A DNA stretch of 64,000 nucleotides from Spongilla lacustris (Eukaryota > Porifera > Demospongiae > Spongillida > Spongillidae): assembly GCA_949361645.1 (NCBI GenBank), contig OX442415.1:4380148-4444147 (forward strand). Direction: 5' to 3'. The first letter of the stretch is position 1; each line of letters begins with the position of its first letter. A program made the translations under genes and the position numbers. A model generated the notes under the pieces. That model saw only the letters and a list, made by a program, of their open reading frames with translations, was not told the origin of the DNA and searched no databases. This document shows, in pieces, positions 47,264-57,990 of this stretch.

Positions 47264-48066
47264 GGGACAGTTTCCACGAAAATGGCCCTTCGTTTATAAT
47301 CATAAAATCTTATACAATTGCTATATATTTGAATCGTAATAACTTCCGAACGGTTAAGGCTATCAACTTCCTATTGTAAACACTTCATATCACACCATTT
47401 CTGTACGGTAGAATACATTTTGGGGTCTTGCACTTGCTCCGTGCCAGAATTACAACGTCCGATACCCCACCGGGTTCAAACCCAACACAACTTTCTGTAG
47501 GAGTTATGAAATCGCTTCAAATTCGGTTTGTCGGTGGAGAGGTCCTATACCTATCGATTTGTTCTGTTCGTTGATTTTTATGCCATCCGTTACGGAGATA
47601 CAGTTGAACAAACTACGTGCCCATTTTCGCGCTCGATTCGCGCCAATGATTTGGGCAAATTGCGTTCCGCTCAATGTATGGGGAGGCGGGGATTATAACA
47701 TTGGCGCGAATCAAGCGGGAAAACGTGCACGTAGTTTGTTCAACTGTATCTCAGTAACGGATAGCATAAAAATTAACGAACACGATAGGTATAGGACCTC
47801 TCCACCTACAAACCGAATTTGAAGCGATTTCATAACTCCTACAGAAAGTTATGTTGAGTTTGAACCGGTGGGGTATCGGACGTTGCAATTCTGGCACGGA
47901 GCAAGTGCAAGACCCCAAAATGTATTTTACCGTAGAGAAATGGTGTGGTATGACGTGTTGAAAATAGGAAGTTGATAGCCTTAATCGTTCAGAAGCTATT
48001 ACGACAAAGCGATTTTATAAGATTTTATAATTATAAACGAAGGGCCATTTTCGTGGAAACTGTCCC
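47264..48066. mobile_element. 803-bp foldback element nested in the Gypsy element
   Basis: The two halves are inverted copies of about 400 bases each. The left starts GGGACAGTTTCCACGAAAAT and the right ends with its complement. Both contain TTTGGGGTCTTGCACTTGCT and GATACCCCACCGG. The (AT)n runs on both sides would fit a TA target. There is no coding sequence. It interrupts the Gypsy tail. Diverged relatives lie at 3455-3975 and 48484-48750. The phrase GGGTTCAAACCC inside each arm looks like a tRNA B box, but no tRNA can be folded. Confidence 0.85.
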
Positions 48067-48301
48067 ATATATATATATATATGGATCCATGCAGTTCCGG
48101 AAGACGACGCAGAAGATCACACAGAAACACATGATGCATGGAGGCTATGTGGAAGCTGACAATGTCAATGATGAAGGCATGATGGAAGACATGCAACCTC
48201 AGCGTCGTCCACAGCGAATTCGAAGACCTCCAGACCGTTATGGAATTTACGTCGAACATTAGAATCTTGCAAGGATGCAAGATACTATAGGGCTCGAGTG
48301 A

Positions 48302-48446
48302 TGTAACATGTAATGTTAGTATAGGTTAGCAGCCTGGGGTTGCTTAGTTACGTACGTACGTACACATGTAGTAGTGTCGTCGAGTTTCTGTGAGTACCTT
48401 ATTGACTATATTAAAAGTTGCTCGTTCAGTTTAAAACCACGTAACA
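48302..48446 (+). repeat. 3' LTR of the Ty3/Gypsy element
   Basis: Begins TGTAACATGTAATGTTAG and ends CCACGTAACA. It matches the 5' LTR except for the hairpin and small differences. The purine-containing stretch TATAGGGCTCGAGTGA lies before it, at the usual polypurine position. Confidence 0.6.
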
Positions 48447-48483
48447 CATGCATCGATGACTCCGTGCATGCATAATTATAGAG

Positions 48484-48750
48484 TATTGAAACATCTGATA
48501 CCCCACCGGGTTCAAACCCGCCACATGCACTTTTCGGTAGGGGTAATCAAAATCGCTACATACATGTATTTGGGTTTATGTTCATTAGCTATTGGATTGT
48601 TCTGTTCCTGAATTTATATGCCATCCATTACCAGCTACTGTAGCATGTCCGTTACGGAGAAACTGTTTTTTCGCTGGATTGGCTTCAATGTTATAAAAAT
48701 CACCTGAGCGGGATGCAATTTGCCCAAATCATTGTCCCGTTTTTAATGAC
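48484..48750 (+). mobile_element. Partial copy of the foldback family
   Basis: Shares GATACCCCACCGGGTTCAAA, GGTAATCAAAATCGCTACAT, TTTATATGCCATCCATTACC and CGTTACGGAGAAAC with 3455-3975. It is closer to that copy than to the element at 47264. Confidence 0.6.
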
Positions 48751-48861
48751 TTAATAATCGATGTCAAATCCAGTTGCAAAACAGAATTATTTTAAAATTG
48801 TTACGTTGTCTACATGTACGTGCAAATTGGTAAAATTAGAACTGCTCAATGCGCTGGGGTT

Positions 48862-50760
48862 TGTCACGCAAAAATTGTACCGGGCGAAAATTGTACCGCC
48901 CGGTACAATTTTCGCAACCAAAATTGTACCGCCCGGTACAATTTTCGCAACCAAAATTGTACCGCGGGCGGTACAATTTTGGTTGCGAAAAATGTACCGG
49001 TGTCACAGGCATATGCATGTGGGTCCCCCCCCCCCCCCCCCCCCCCCCCCTATTTTGGGTCCGGGGGGACCGATATGCCTAGGCAACTGGGTCCCCCCCC
49101 CCCCCCCCCCCCCCCCCCCCGGACCCAAATGCCGAAAGGTAACGTTAGAAATAACATTAGGATATTAAAGTGTTATAGGTAAAAATGTTGACAAGGCTGT
49201 TCCCCCAAGGCCGTCCTGCACGTTAAGGGTCAAATTTCCACCCGAAAGCCGAATCCGGGGTCAAATTACACCCCGGGTGCCGACCAGACACTCTTCATTT
49301 AAAAAAAACGGGCACCCGAAAAAAATTGAACGGCCTCGTCCCGAGTCCGCTTCGCGCGCCACACAAAATGCGCATATGGGTCCGGGTCATTATTTGTACA
49401 TCCAGGCATCTTGGTCCGGGTAGGGGGCGGAGGGGGGGGGGGACCGAGTTTCCTGATGCGTTTTATTTACTGGCACCGCCGGTTTTGATACGATAGACAC
49501 ATTTGTTGTTACCTTCTCAACGGTAAGTTAGCGTCTGCCAGCCGTTACATTTTGTAACAGCCACTCGTGATCGGCTTGCCATCTGTTTTTCTCTGTCGAA
49601 AAGTAAGGTCACTCAGTGCTTATCTTTTTGGCAGACTTAGTCTGGTGCTAACTCCTGGCGTAGCATAGCAAGAGCTATTTTGACGAGAAGTCTGCCCCAT
49701 TCGTTTGAGTAGCCTATATCTGAAACATTGGTTAGGCTTAGGTACTTTGTGGTAGTCTGTAATTAATTAGTTATTATTTAGTGTGTTTTTATTGTGTAAT
49801 TTTTATGATACGATAAATAAATAAATAAATATGTTGAGCATATACAAACAATGAATGGGTCATGTTCAAGCAGTACACAACTGTTTCTTCGTATCATACA
49901 GGACTTAACTTGATGATTGACCTGTCGATCGCAATGCAATATTGAGACACGCTAGGAAACTATATATCAGTCTGCATGTGCTCAGCCGGGTAATACATAC
50001 ATCTGTCAAAACATAGGCTTGTATCAAGGGCTCCGGAGGCAACGTACTGTAGATCATTACATCAACCAGCCCTCCCGCGCGAGACGCAGAAGCTTTCAGT
50101 GCAGTGCATGGAATATTTCTACATGAAAGCCACATGCAGTTTCAGAACAAAATCAGTGCTTCCGACAGCACTATAATAAGTACACAGTTTTGAAGTCACA
50201 AGCAAACCATTGTTATTGAACGGCATATACCATTCAACGAGCGATATACAATGGACGGGGAATCAGTAGCTCGTAGTCCCCATGCATATCAATTGTTGTG
50301 CCGTTCAATAACAAAGTAGGTACTCAATGCAATCGATTGTTAACCGCTATGGATATTAATTAGTTGGGGTACGCAGGGTAGGTGGGCATACGCCCCCTCC
50401 CCCCTCCCCCCCCCCCCCCCCCCCCCCCTTTGCGTCTCATCGAGCTTTCTCTGTAAAATGGTCACGAGCTTTCTCTGTAAAATGTTTATACATAAGTATA
50501 TATTTTGCTAACACTAACAGGCAGCTGGGTCCGGGGGGGACCATGCAGGTTGCCTAGGCATTTGGGTCCGGGATAATTAATTTTTATTTTTTACATCTAG
50601 GTACCCCGGACCCACTTGCCTAGGCAACTGGGTCCGGGGGGGACCCAGTTGCCTAGGCATATGGGTCCCCTCGGACCCAAAATGGGGGGGGGGGACCCGT
50701 ATGCCTATGACACCGGCCTTGCCAAAAGTGCACCGCGGGTAGTGAGAAAGGACCGTTAGC
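48862..50760. mobile_element. Palindrome-rich non-autonomous element
   Basis: The left end is TGTCACGCAAAAATTGTACC followed by alternating GTACCG/CGGTAC and ACAATTTT/AAAATTGT modules (48862-49005). Then come GTGTCA.AGGCAT, long C runs, GGGTCC and the palindrome TGCCTAGGCA (49076). The right end (50520-50760) has the same modules in inverted order: three TGCCTAGGCA palindromes (50551, 50617, 50650), then GGACCC, a C run and CTATGACACCGGCC. The interior 49130-50510 has no gene. The left end is also the inverted copy of 55425-55568. Confidence 0.55.
50211..50314. repeat. Small palindromic MITE (about 104 bp)
   Basis: TTATTGAACGGCA at the left end and TGCCGTTCAATAA at the right end. It is similar in form and sequence to the hairpin near 30880-30960. 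Confidence 0.55.
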
Positions 50761-50993
50761 TATAAAATAGGATGTCGGATTACGTATTCTGCAGTTTAAT
50801 ACGTGTTGTATACACAGTTCGCTGAAAGAAAAACTTGAACCTACAGTTATATATAGTTGGTAATTCTGACACAATAGTGCACTTCACTGAGCATAACATG
50901 CGTCGGTATTGTAGGTGCGTGCAATACATTCCAAAGTAGCTATTTATTTGCCAACATATCCGGCCACTATGAATATGTTAGGCGAATGTAATA

Positions 50994-51991
50994 CAGTAGC
51001 TGCTCGCTCATAGAGAAAAGTCACACCTCAAACATGGAGAAAATAAGGCATATTCATCCACCAATTAGAGGGCAGTTGAGTAAACTTTTGGTACCAGGTG
51101 GGGGGAGGGCCTTTCAACCCTAATCTTATTCACTGTGTGCATTGGTTTAGACTGTCTTACCTGAAATTAGCTAATAAGGGAACAACATCCTGTTCTTGTG
51201 TAAGCCAGCAAACTGAACCTGTAGGTGGGGCACAGTGACAGTTGCAAACTAACAGCTTTAAAAACAAGTACCATAGTAGTTGCAATGGTGGAAAACAGCT
51301 GCACTCCAGCTTGTTGGAGATGGTATTGGCTAGCCCGGCCCCCTTCCCTGCACATGTGTATGAGATTTGATGATGCAGGTAAATTAACGAATGCCACTAA
51401 AAATGTGAAAGTTCTAACCTGTTTGTCGTCCAAAGTTCCAGACTGTCACATAACCTTGCATGCCACTATTACACCCAAAGGGCACACTCACACACACACT
51501 CAAAATGCCATTCACATCACACTCAAATATTATAGGCTGGGTACTAGGTGATATTAAATTACAAGGACAAAACACTGCAATCAAGCACCTAGTGTGTATC
51601 TGGCTGGCATAACATGATCACGTGATTGTGTATTTAATAATGATAAAAAATGTACATCAAATAAAAAACATACACTTGCAAAACTGAAAGAAATGGGAAG
51701 AACCCTCAATTGCATTACACACAGCATGTGACACATTGCATGGTGTTGTCATACTGCATTGCAGATATACAAACACAGTTCACGTGCCATGTCTGTTATT
51801 ACAGTATCGTCAAGTTTGGCACCAATCGAGTGTATGTCGTGTAGCATTGGCAGCATCTGCTTTAAAAGTTGTGCTTTTTCCCCACTTGGGACTACCTGCG
51901 CTTCAGAGGAGTCATCCTCCTCTCTATCCTCATAAGCATCTAACACTTCTGCCTGTTCAACTGTGAAGCATTACAGACGCCATGCTTTGAA
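50994..51991 (+). repeat. Left terminal inverted repeat, carrying an antisense copy of the transposase 3' end
   Basis: From 51749 inward, the arm read on the minus strand encodes the last about 65 codons of the transposase (AYEDREEDDSSEAQVV to the stop). The left arm therefore includes a duplicated piece of the gene. The inner edge lies near 51991, where similarity to the right arm stops. Confidence 0.85.
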
Positions 51992-52252
51992 ACTCCACAC
52001 CACATGCTACTTTTTTCATATGGCATATGAGGTAATTGTTTTGTAACAAGGCTAGGCTGAGAGGGTTCAATTAGCTTTTCTCACTAACCTTACTAAATCC
52101 AAGGGAACACTCAACAGTTGCCAGTGCAATACATATATGCAAACTCAATAGCTAAATCCTTAGTAAGATGCGAGGCAAATAGGCCTATACTACTACGGTA
52201 ACCGATTTTAAAAGACAGGCAATATTTAGGATTTTGATCACGTGGCGTTGAA

Positions 52253-53896
52253 ATGGCAGAAAAAACTCGAAGGAAGAAATCACGGAAGTGCCTTGCTAAC
52301 TCCGAAAAGCTGAAAGTTATTGGGGAGCTCAAATCAGGTAAGCCTGTAAAAGAGGTAGCAGTGAAATTTGGAATAAGTAACAATCAAGTCTATAAGATAT
52401 TTAAGCACAAGACGGAAATACAGAATTCTTTGGCTAACGGCTCTGTACCAATACAATCTAAAATTATGAAGAACAGAGCAAAACACCGTGAAATAGATGA
52501 AGCTGTTTTTAACTGGTTTAGATCCATCCGCACGTTTTCACAGAAAACTTTACCAGTGTCGCGAATTTTAGTCGAGGCGCGAGCAAAGTACGAGGCTAAA
52601 CTTCGGGGTATTAAAAACTTCTCCGCTTCTGATGGGTGGTTTAGCCGTTGGAGATGGCGTTATGCAATCAGCAAAGCTACAAAGCTGCATGGTGAAGCGG
52701 GTGATGTTAACATAGAAGCAGCTGAGAGTGAAATGCGGGCGCTTAGAGAGTCTCTGAAGGATTACAGCTTAGAATGCATATTTAACATGGATGAATTAGG
52801 ACTATTCTATAGGGCTATTCCAAACCGTACGTATTTATTGTCATCTGAAGGAGACAAGAGACAACGTGGAAGAGGCTCTAAATCAATGCACGCAAAGGAA
52901 CGAATAACTGTAATTTTGTGTGTAAATGCTACTGGCACATGTAAGATGCCCCCAACAGTTATTGGATCCTCAAAAAACCCTCGTTGTTTTAAGAAAAGTC
53001 GCCCATGTGTCCCATATTTTCACCAATCAAACGCGTGGAATGACACTGTAACGTACAATCAATGGTGGCAGGAGGTTTTCCTACCTGCAATTCGTCTGTT
53101 TACAAAAGAGCATGTTGCTCTTGTTATGGATGGTTTCTCAGGTCATGACCGTAAATGTACTGACCCTCTTTGCCAAGTTCAAGTCTATATATTGCCACCA
53201 AATGTTACTTCAGTGTACCAACCGCTGGATCAAGGCATTATTGCAGCACTAAAAGTTGGATACAGAAGTAAACTGTTAGAAAAAATTGTTTCTAATGCAG
53301 ACAAGTTTTCAGAACTACAAATGTTAGCAAAACAACTCCCTGCAGGATCTGCAGGCCTAGAATATGGTTGTTGTGCTCACATTGGAGATGCTGCAGTCAT
53401 ATTAAAGTTGGTGTGGGACAACATGTCACCTGCAGTAATAACCGCTTGTTGGCGACATTCCCACTGTCTTCCACTTTTGAACGAAACCGACACAGCTGCT
53501 GTTACTGACTACCATAAAGCATTACAAAAAGAAGCAGTTGATAAATTGTGTGATCTATTGTCAGCTGTAAACTTTAAGGATCACAATATTGTCCAGATGC
53601 TGCATGCAATTGGTCTTGACACTACCAAAACAATCAGTGAGTTTAAAAGTATGGCATCTGTAATGCTTCACAGTTGGATGAATGTTGAACAGGCAGAAGT
53701 GTTAGATGCTTATGAGGATAGAGAGGAGGATGACTCCTCTGAAGCGCAGGTAGTCCCAAGTGGGGAAAAAGCACAACTTTTAAAGCAGATGCTGCCAATG
53801 CTACACGACATACACTCGATTGGTGCCAAACTTGACGATACTGTAATAACAGACATGGCACGTGAACTGTGTTTGTATATCTGCAATGCAGTATGA
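52253..53896 (+). CDS. Tigger/pogo-family DDE transposase
   Basis: A 547-codon intronless frame from ATG. Residues about 10-55 are a CENP-B N-type helix-turn-helix (VKEVAVKFGISNNQVYKIF). Residues about 75-145 are a second, Tc5/CENP-B-type DNA-binding helix-turn-helix (NFSASDGWFSRWRWR). The DDE_1 catalytic core has Asp180 (FNMDELGLFY), Asp293 (LVMDGFSGHD) and Asp326 (YQPLDQGI), a DD32D spacing. An acidic tail (DREEDDSS) follows. Length and order match active Tigger or jerky-like proteins. It binds and cuts the element ends and inserts at TA. No stop or frameshift is present. The last about 80 codons lie inside the right inverted repeat. Confidence 0.92.
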   Translation: MAEKTRRKKSRKCLANSEKLKVIGELKSGKPVKEVAVKFGISNNQVYKIFKHKTEIQNSLANGSVPIQSKIMKNRAKHREIDEAVFNWFRSIRTFSQKTLPVSRILVEARAKYEAKLRGIKNFSASDGWFSRWRWRYAISKATKLHGEAGDVNIEAAESEMRALRESLKDYSLECIFNMDELGLFYRAIPNRTYLLSSEGDKRQRGRGSKSMHAKERITVILCVNATGTCKMPPTVIGSSKNPRCFKKSRPCVPYFHQSNAWNDTVTYNQWWQEVFLPAIRLFTKEHVALVMDGFSGHDRKCTDPLCQVQVYILPPNVTSVYQPLDQGIIAALKVGYRSKLLEKIVSNADKFSELQMLAKQLPAGSAGLEYGCCAHIGDAAVILKLVWDNMSPAVITACWRHSHCLPLLNETDTAAVTDYHKALQKEAVDKLCDLLSAVNFKDHNIVQMLHAIGLDTTKTISEFKSMASVMLHSWMNVEQAEVLDAYEDREEDDSSEAQVVPSGEKAQLLKQMLPMLHDIHSIGAKLDDTVITDMARELCLYICNAV

Positions 53897-54651
53897 CAAC
53901 ACCATGCAATGTGTCACATGCTGTGTGTAATGCAATTGAGGGTTCTTCCCATTTCTTTCAGTTTTGCAAGTGTATGTTTTTTATTTGATGTACATTTTTT
54001 ATCATTATTAAATACACAATCACGTGATCATGTTATGCCAGCCAGATACACACTAGGTGCTTGATTGCAGTGTTTTGTCCTTGTAATTTAATATCACCTA
54101 GTACCCAGCCTATAATATTTGAGTGTGATGTGAATGGCATTTTGAGTGTGTGTGTGAGTGTGCCCTTTGGGTGTAATAGTGGCATGCAAGGTTATGTGAC
54201 AGTCTGGAACTTTGGACGACAAACAGGTTAGAACTTTCACATTTTTAGTGGCATTCGTTAATTTACCTGCATCATCAAATCTCATACACATGTGCAGGGA
54301 AGGGGGCCGGGCTAGCCAATACCATCTCCAACAAGCTGGAGTGCAGCTGTTTTCCACCATTGCAACTACTATGGTACTTGTTTTTAAAGCTGTTAGTTTG
54401 CAACTGTCACTGTGCCCCACCTACAGGTTCAGTTTGCTGGCTTACACAAGAACAGGATGTTGTTCCCTTATTAGCTAATTTCAGGTAAGACAGTCTAAAC
54501 CAATGCACACAGTGAATAAGATTAGGGTTGAAAGGCCCTCCCCCCACCTGGTACCAAAAGTTTACTCAACTGCCCTCTAATTGGTGGATGAATATGCCTT
54601 ATTTTCTCCATGTTTGAGGTGTGACTTTTCTCTATGAGCGAGCAGCTACTG
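53650..54651 (+). repeat. Right terminal inverted repeat of the Tigger element
   Basis: Begins inside the transposase gene, about 80 codons before its stop, and continues to the TA at 54652. A possible poly(A) signal ATTAAA at 54007-54012 lies within this arm and so is duplicated, in antisense, in the left arm. Confidence 0.85.
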
Positions 54652-54936
54652 TAATATAAACTCAATGTACATGCCTCGGTCTGAAACACTTTTTTATTGC
54701 TGACTTTGACGAGGAATTTGATAACAGATATAGTCAATTAATACCTAGCCAATTATATTTGCACACAAAAAAACAACACCCTGTTAGTCTGTTAAGCGTT
54801 AAATGAATATTTATACCAAATTTAGAAAGTGCATGTCATTTGAACAATGACCATATAGGCAAATTGCAATAAATAATGAGTTGCATCGAAATGCAGCAGA
54901 CATGCTTATATCAGTTAAAAAGCTTAGCACCAATAG

Positions 54937-55295
54937 CAGGCCCGTAGACAAGGGCCCCCTCCCCCAGTTGGGTACCCCTTTTAATTTTATGTACAAGGGT
55001 TGTATCGCTCTGTACACGAAGCATATTGGTACAGTACCGTCCAGAGCCTATACATACATGTACATGTATGTACATGTAGTACATACGTGAGGATAAATAA
55101 TAATAATCATTAATTTCCTGGGATATTGGGGCTCTGCCCCAGACTCCGGTTTGGGAGCATACAGCGCTCCCCCATACCCCCTAGCTGTTGCAAGAGGGGG
55201 GTCCACCCCCTTTGCACCCTCCCATCCATTTAGCCCCCCCCCCCCCCCCTCCCCTTCCCCAGTTTTTCAACTTGGTCCTGCATGCTACGCGCCTG
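54937..55295. mobile_element. MITE-like element with CAGGCCCGTAG ends (copy 2)
   Basis: Begins CAGGCCCGTAGACAAGGG and ends TACGCGCCTG, an imperfect inverted repeat. It contains GCTCCCCCATACCCCCTAGCT and a poly-C run (about 55236), like the copy at 2827-3103. No target duplication is evident. Confidence 0.5.
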
Positions 55296-55419
55296 TATAT
55301 AGATAATTATATTTATAATTTATAATTATAATTACGTATATAATACGCAATTCAGCAAGGACATCAAATATTCCTTTGCCAGACGCCAGGTCTAACGGAC
55401 AACTTACTTCTAGCAGCTT

Positions 55420-55568
55420 AAAGCTAACGGTACTTTCTCACTACACGGTACACTTTTGGCAAGGCCGGTACACTTTTCGCAACTAAAAGTGTACCGGGCG
55501 GTACAATTTTGGTTGCGAAAAGTGTACCGGCCGGTACAATTTTCGCCCGGTACAATTTTTGCGTGACA
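55420..55568 (-). mobile_element. Inverted copy of the 48.9-kb palindromic end
   Basis: Read on the minus strand from 55568 the sequence is TGTCACGCAAAAATTGTACC followed by CGGTAC modules, matching the 48862 end for 37 bases. It also matches 50714-50760 (GGCCTTGCCAAAAGTG). It could be the far end of one large element into which the Tigger transposon inserted, or a separate copy. Confidence 0.55.
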
Positions 55569-56086
55569 GGTTTAGGTCGCGGATCGCCGAAAATACATGC
55601 TATCCCATGGCCACCTGAGCTGAGGCAAGCTATTACTTTTAAGTAAATCACTAAATTAATGACTGAGATGGTTGAGCAGTCAGATATCTATGATAAAATG
55701 CAATTCATGCGAAATAAGTTACACAACCATCGATATATCCCTTCTGGACCGATAAGACCTAGGATAATATTTTGCGGAAGGATAGAATTTTTCGTGACAG
55801 TACTCTAACAGGATTTTGAAGTAGATCTATACGGTGCGCAGCAGAGCTCGAGATTAAACACGAGCCATTTAAATTTCTCCACAGGGAAAAACGCTTCGAA
55901 TTAATTTTTAAAATCCTCTGTAAAATCAGTGTGTTAATTTGTGTGTGATTTTTTTATACATATTCAATCACGTATACATTGTTTGTATACATGTATACAT
56001 ACATGTATATACGTTATGATGCCTGTGTTTTGTGGGGGCGGAGGGGGTGGGCGTACTCTACGGTATACATTTCCATCCAGTGGGCC
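55569..56086. other. Intergenic, upstream of the cathepsin pseudogene
   Basis: No gene recognised. AT-rich with short ATGTATACATG repeats near 55985-56010. Confidence 0.5.
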
Positions 56087-56095
56087 TATATAAAG
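56087..56095 (+). promoter_or_regulatory. TATA box of the cathepsin-like gene
   Basis: TATATAAAG lies about 40 bases before the ATG at 56130, in the usual position for a core promoter. It survives although the gene is broken. Confidence 0.65.
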
Positions 56096-56129
56096 CAAGC
56101 AGCGTCACTTGTGAGTGCCGCATACAGGG

Positions 56130-57110
56130 ATGAAATTGGTATATTACGTTACCTTGGCTGCAGTTGTTTCAGCATTGGAATTATCCGATGATTGGAACGC
56201 TTGGAAGGTCCACTATGGTAAATCGTACAGTTCAGAAGTTGAAGAACTCCGTCGGTATCTTATATGGCTGGACAATCAGAAGTATGTCGACCAGCATAAT
56301 TCTCAGAACGTTACCTACACACTTATAATGAACGAATTTGGAGATCTAGAGAATAGCGAGTTCAATGCCATTTACAATGGCGATGTTTACAACGGCCTCA
56401 TGCAGTGGAACACCAGATCCAAAAGAAATGAAGTAACAGACATTTCTGCCTAAAGATGTTCCATTGGAGGGGGATTGGAGGCGGGAGGGTTACGTCACAC
56501 CAGTCAAAGACCAAGGAGACTGTGGATCTTGCTGGGCTTTCGGCGCCACTGGTGCATTGGAAGGGCCCGGTCAGCTATTTAAAGCTACGGGGAAACTCGT
56601 ATCTCTCAGCGAACAAAATCTGGTCGATTGCTCTGGCTTCGGTTGCAATGGTGGTGCCTGTAGTATAGCATACAATTACGTAAAACAGTATGGTATCGAC
56701 ACGGAGGCCAGCTATCCATACGTGGCGAAACAGGGAAATTATAGTTATAACGGGTCCAACGTTGGTTTCACTATATCAACATATGTTGATGTCGCATTGA
56801 AAGGCAACGAAAGGAATCTGAAGATACAGACAGCGACGATTGGTCCACTATATGTTTCCATTAACGCTACGCAAATTCAACTTTACAATGGCGGTGTCTT
56901 CAACCCGCCTAACTGTACCACTACTACCACGGATACGGACATGACCTTGCAACCGGTTTGGATTATTGGATCGTGAAGAACAGTTGGGGAACTAGCTGGG
57001 GTGTGAAGGGATACATCTACGTTGTTCGCAACAAAGGCAACAAGTGTGGAATAGCGAATCATGCATGCTATCCTGTGAGTGCAAGTGCCCCAGGACTCAG
57101 CACCGTTTAG
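56130..57110 (+). pseudogene. Cathepsin L-like cysteine protease, two frameshifts, catalytic His region lost
   Basis: An intronless papain-family (C1A) gene. The first frame has a signal peptide (KLVYYVTLAAVVSA) and an inhibitor I29 propeptide (WNAWKVHYGKSYSSEVEE, MNEFGDLENSEF). A frameshift near 56440 separates it from the mature part, which begins DVPLEGDWRREGYVTPVKDQ and has the active-site Cys in CGSCWAFGA and the CNGG motif. Near 56920-56935 the frame changes again. The expected DHGVLVVGYG segment with the catalytic His is missing and only a YGHD remnant is left. The last frame has the Asn in NSWGTSWG and ends at TAG 57110. With the His motif deleted the product could not be an active protease. 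Lack of introns might mean a retrocopy, but the TATA box argues otherwise. Confidence 0.85.
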
Positions 57111-57326
57111 AGATGCATGCAGCACTGTAATCGCAGCATGGAATGTATACTCAGATATATAACTGCCTGACTTTCCTTTAATGGTGCATATCTTTAGTCC
57201 TTTTTATATTACTAGATGCTAGTCGCAGCTTTGCAAGCATTTTTTTTCCATATATACCATTAATGGCTTATATGTACATGCTTGTATTTATTAAAGTGAC
57301 CCGATACTTCATCAAAAACAACATGT

Positions 57327-57624
57327 GGAGGGAGGGAGGGAGGGAGGGAGGGAGGGAGGGAGGGAGGGAGGGAGGGAGGGAGGGAGGGAGGGAGGGAGGG
57401 AGGGAGGGAGGGAGGGAGGGAGGGAGGGAGGGAGGGAGGGAGGGAGGGAGGGAGGGAGGGAGGGAGGGAGGGAGGGAGGGAGGGAGGGAGGGAGGGAGGG
57501 AGGGAGGGAGGGAGGGAGGGAGGGAGGGAGGGAGGGAGGGAGGGAGGGAGGGAGGGAGGGAGGGAGGGAGGGAGGGAGGGAGGGAGGGAGGGAGGGAGGG
57601 AGGGAGGGAGGGAGGGAGGGAGGG
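57327..57624 (+). repeat. (GGGA)n tetranucleotide microsatellite, about 296 bp
   Basis: About 74 nearly perfect units. Open frames of repeated Glu-Gly-Arg or Ser-Leu-Pro in all phases are artefacts. Confidence 0.95.
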
Positions 57625-57990
57625 GCATGTGGAGCATGGTGTGCAGATGTGTGTGTAGACAACAGTTTAACTTCCATCACCACAGGATACAAACAAACAC
57701 TCCACACCTGCTAAGGGCCCATGCATTTCTTGTTGTATGCCAAGACATTTACCAATTCAATCACCACCATAACCATAGCAATAACACAATGCAGACAGCT
57801 TATCCTTTAGAAGGAAATGCACCAACCTTACAGCCAAACCAGCCATCTTCATCTTAATATCATCATCAAATACATCTAAGTACATGTTCAGAACCTTCTG
57901 AATTGCCATAAAGCTTGGACCTATTGTGTTGATGGTTAGTTTGGACTAACTCCGCATGCTGCAAAATATATATACACAAGCTGAAGTTAT
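57625..57990 (+). repeat. Dispersed repeat attached to (GGGA)n, copy 2
   Basis: Partner of 32511-32990, in the same orientation and position relative to the microsatellite, ending at CTGCAAAATATATATA. Confidence 0.65.

Larger units (their letters stand above)
50994..54651 (+). mobile_element. Tigger/pogo-type DNA transposon with about 1-kb terminal inverted repeats
   Basis: The ends are CAGTAGCTGCTCGCTCATAG and its complement, flanked by the dinucleotide TA on both sides (50992-50993 and 54652-54653), as in Tc1/mariner/pogo elements. The inverted repeats are about 1,000 bases (50994 to about 51991, and about 53650 to 54651). They are identical over every long stretch I compared, except for an 11-base gap near 51960 and diverging inner edges. 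The element carries one intact transposase gene at 52253-53896. High arm identity and an open frame suggest recent activity. Confidence 0.9.

Noticed and set aside
47470..47490. Possible tRNA or SINE because of GGGTTCAAACCC (also 3668 and 48510)
   Set aside because: Only a B-box-like phrase is present; no A box or cloverleaf can be folded, and it lies in a foldback element.
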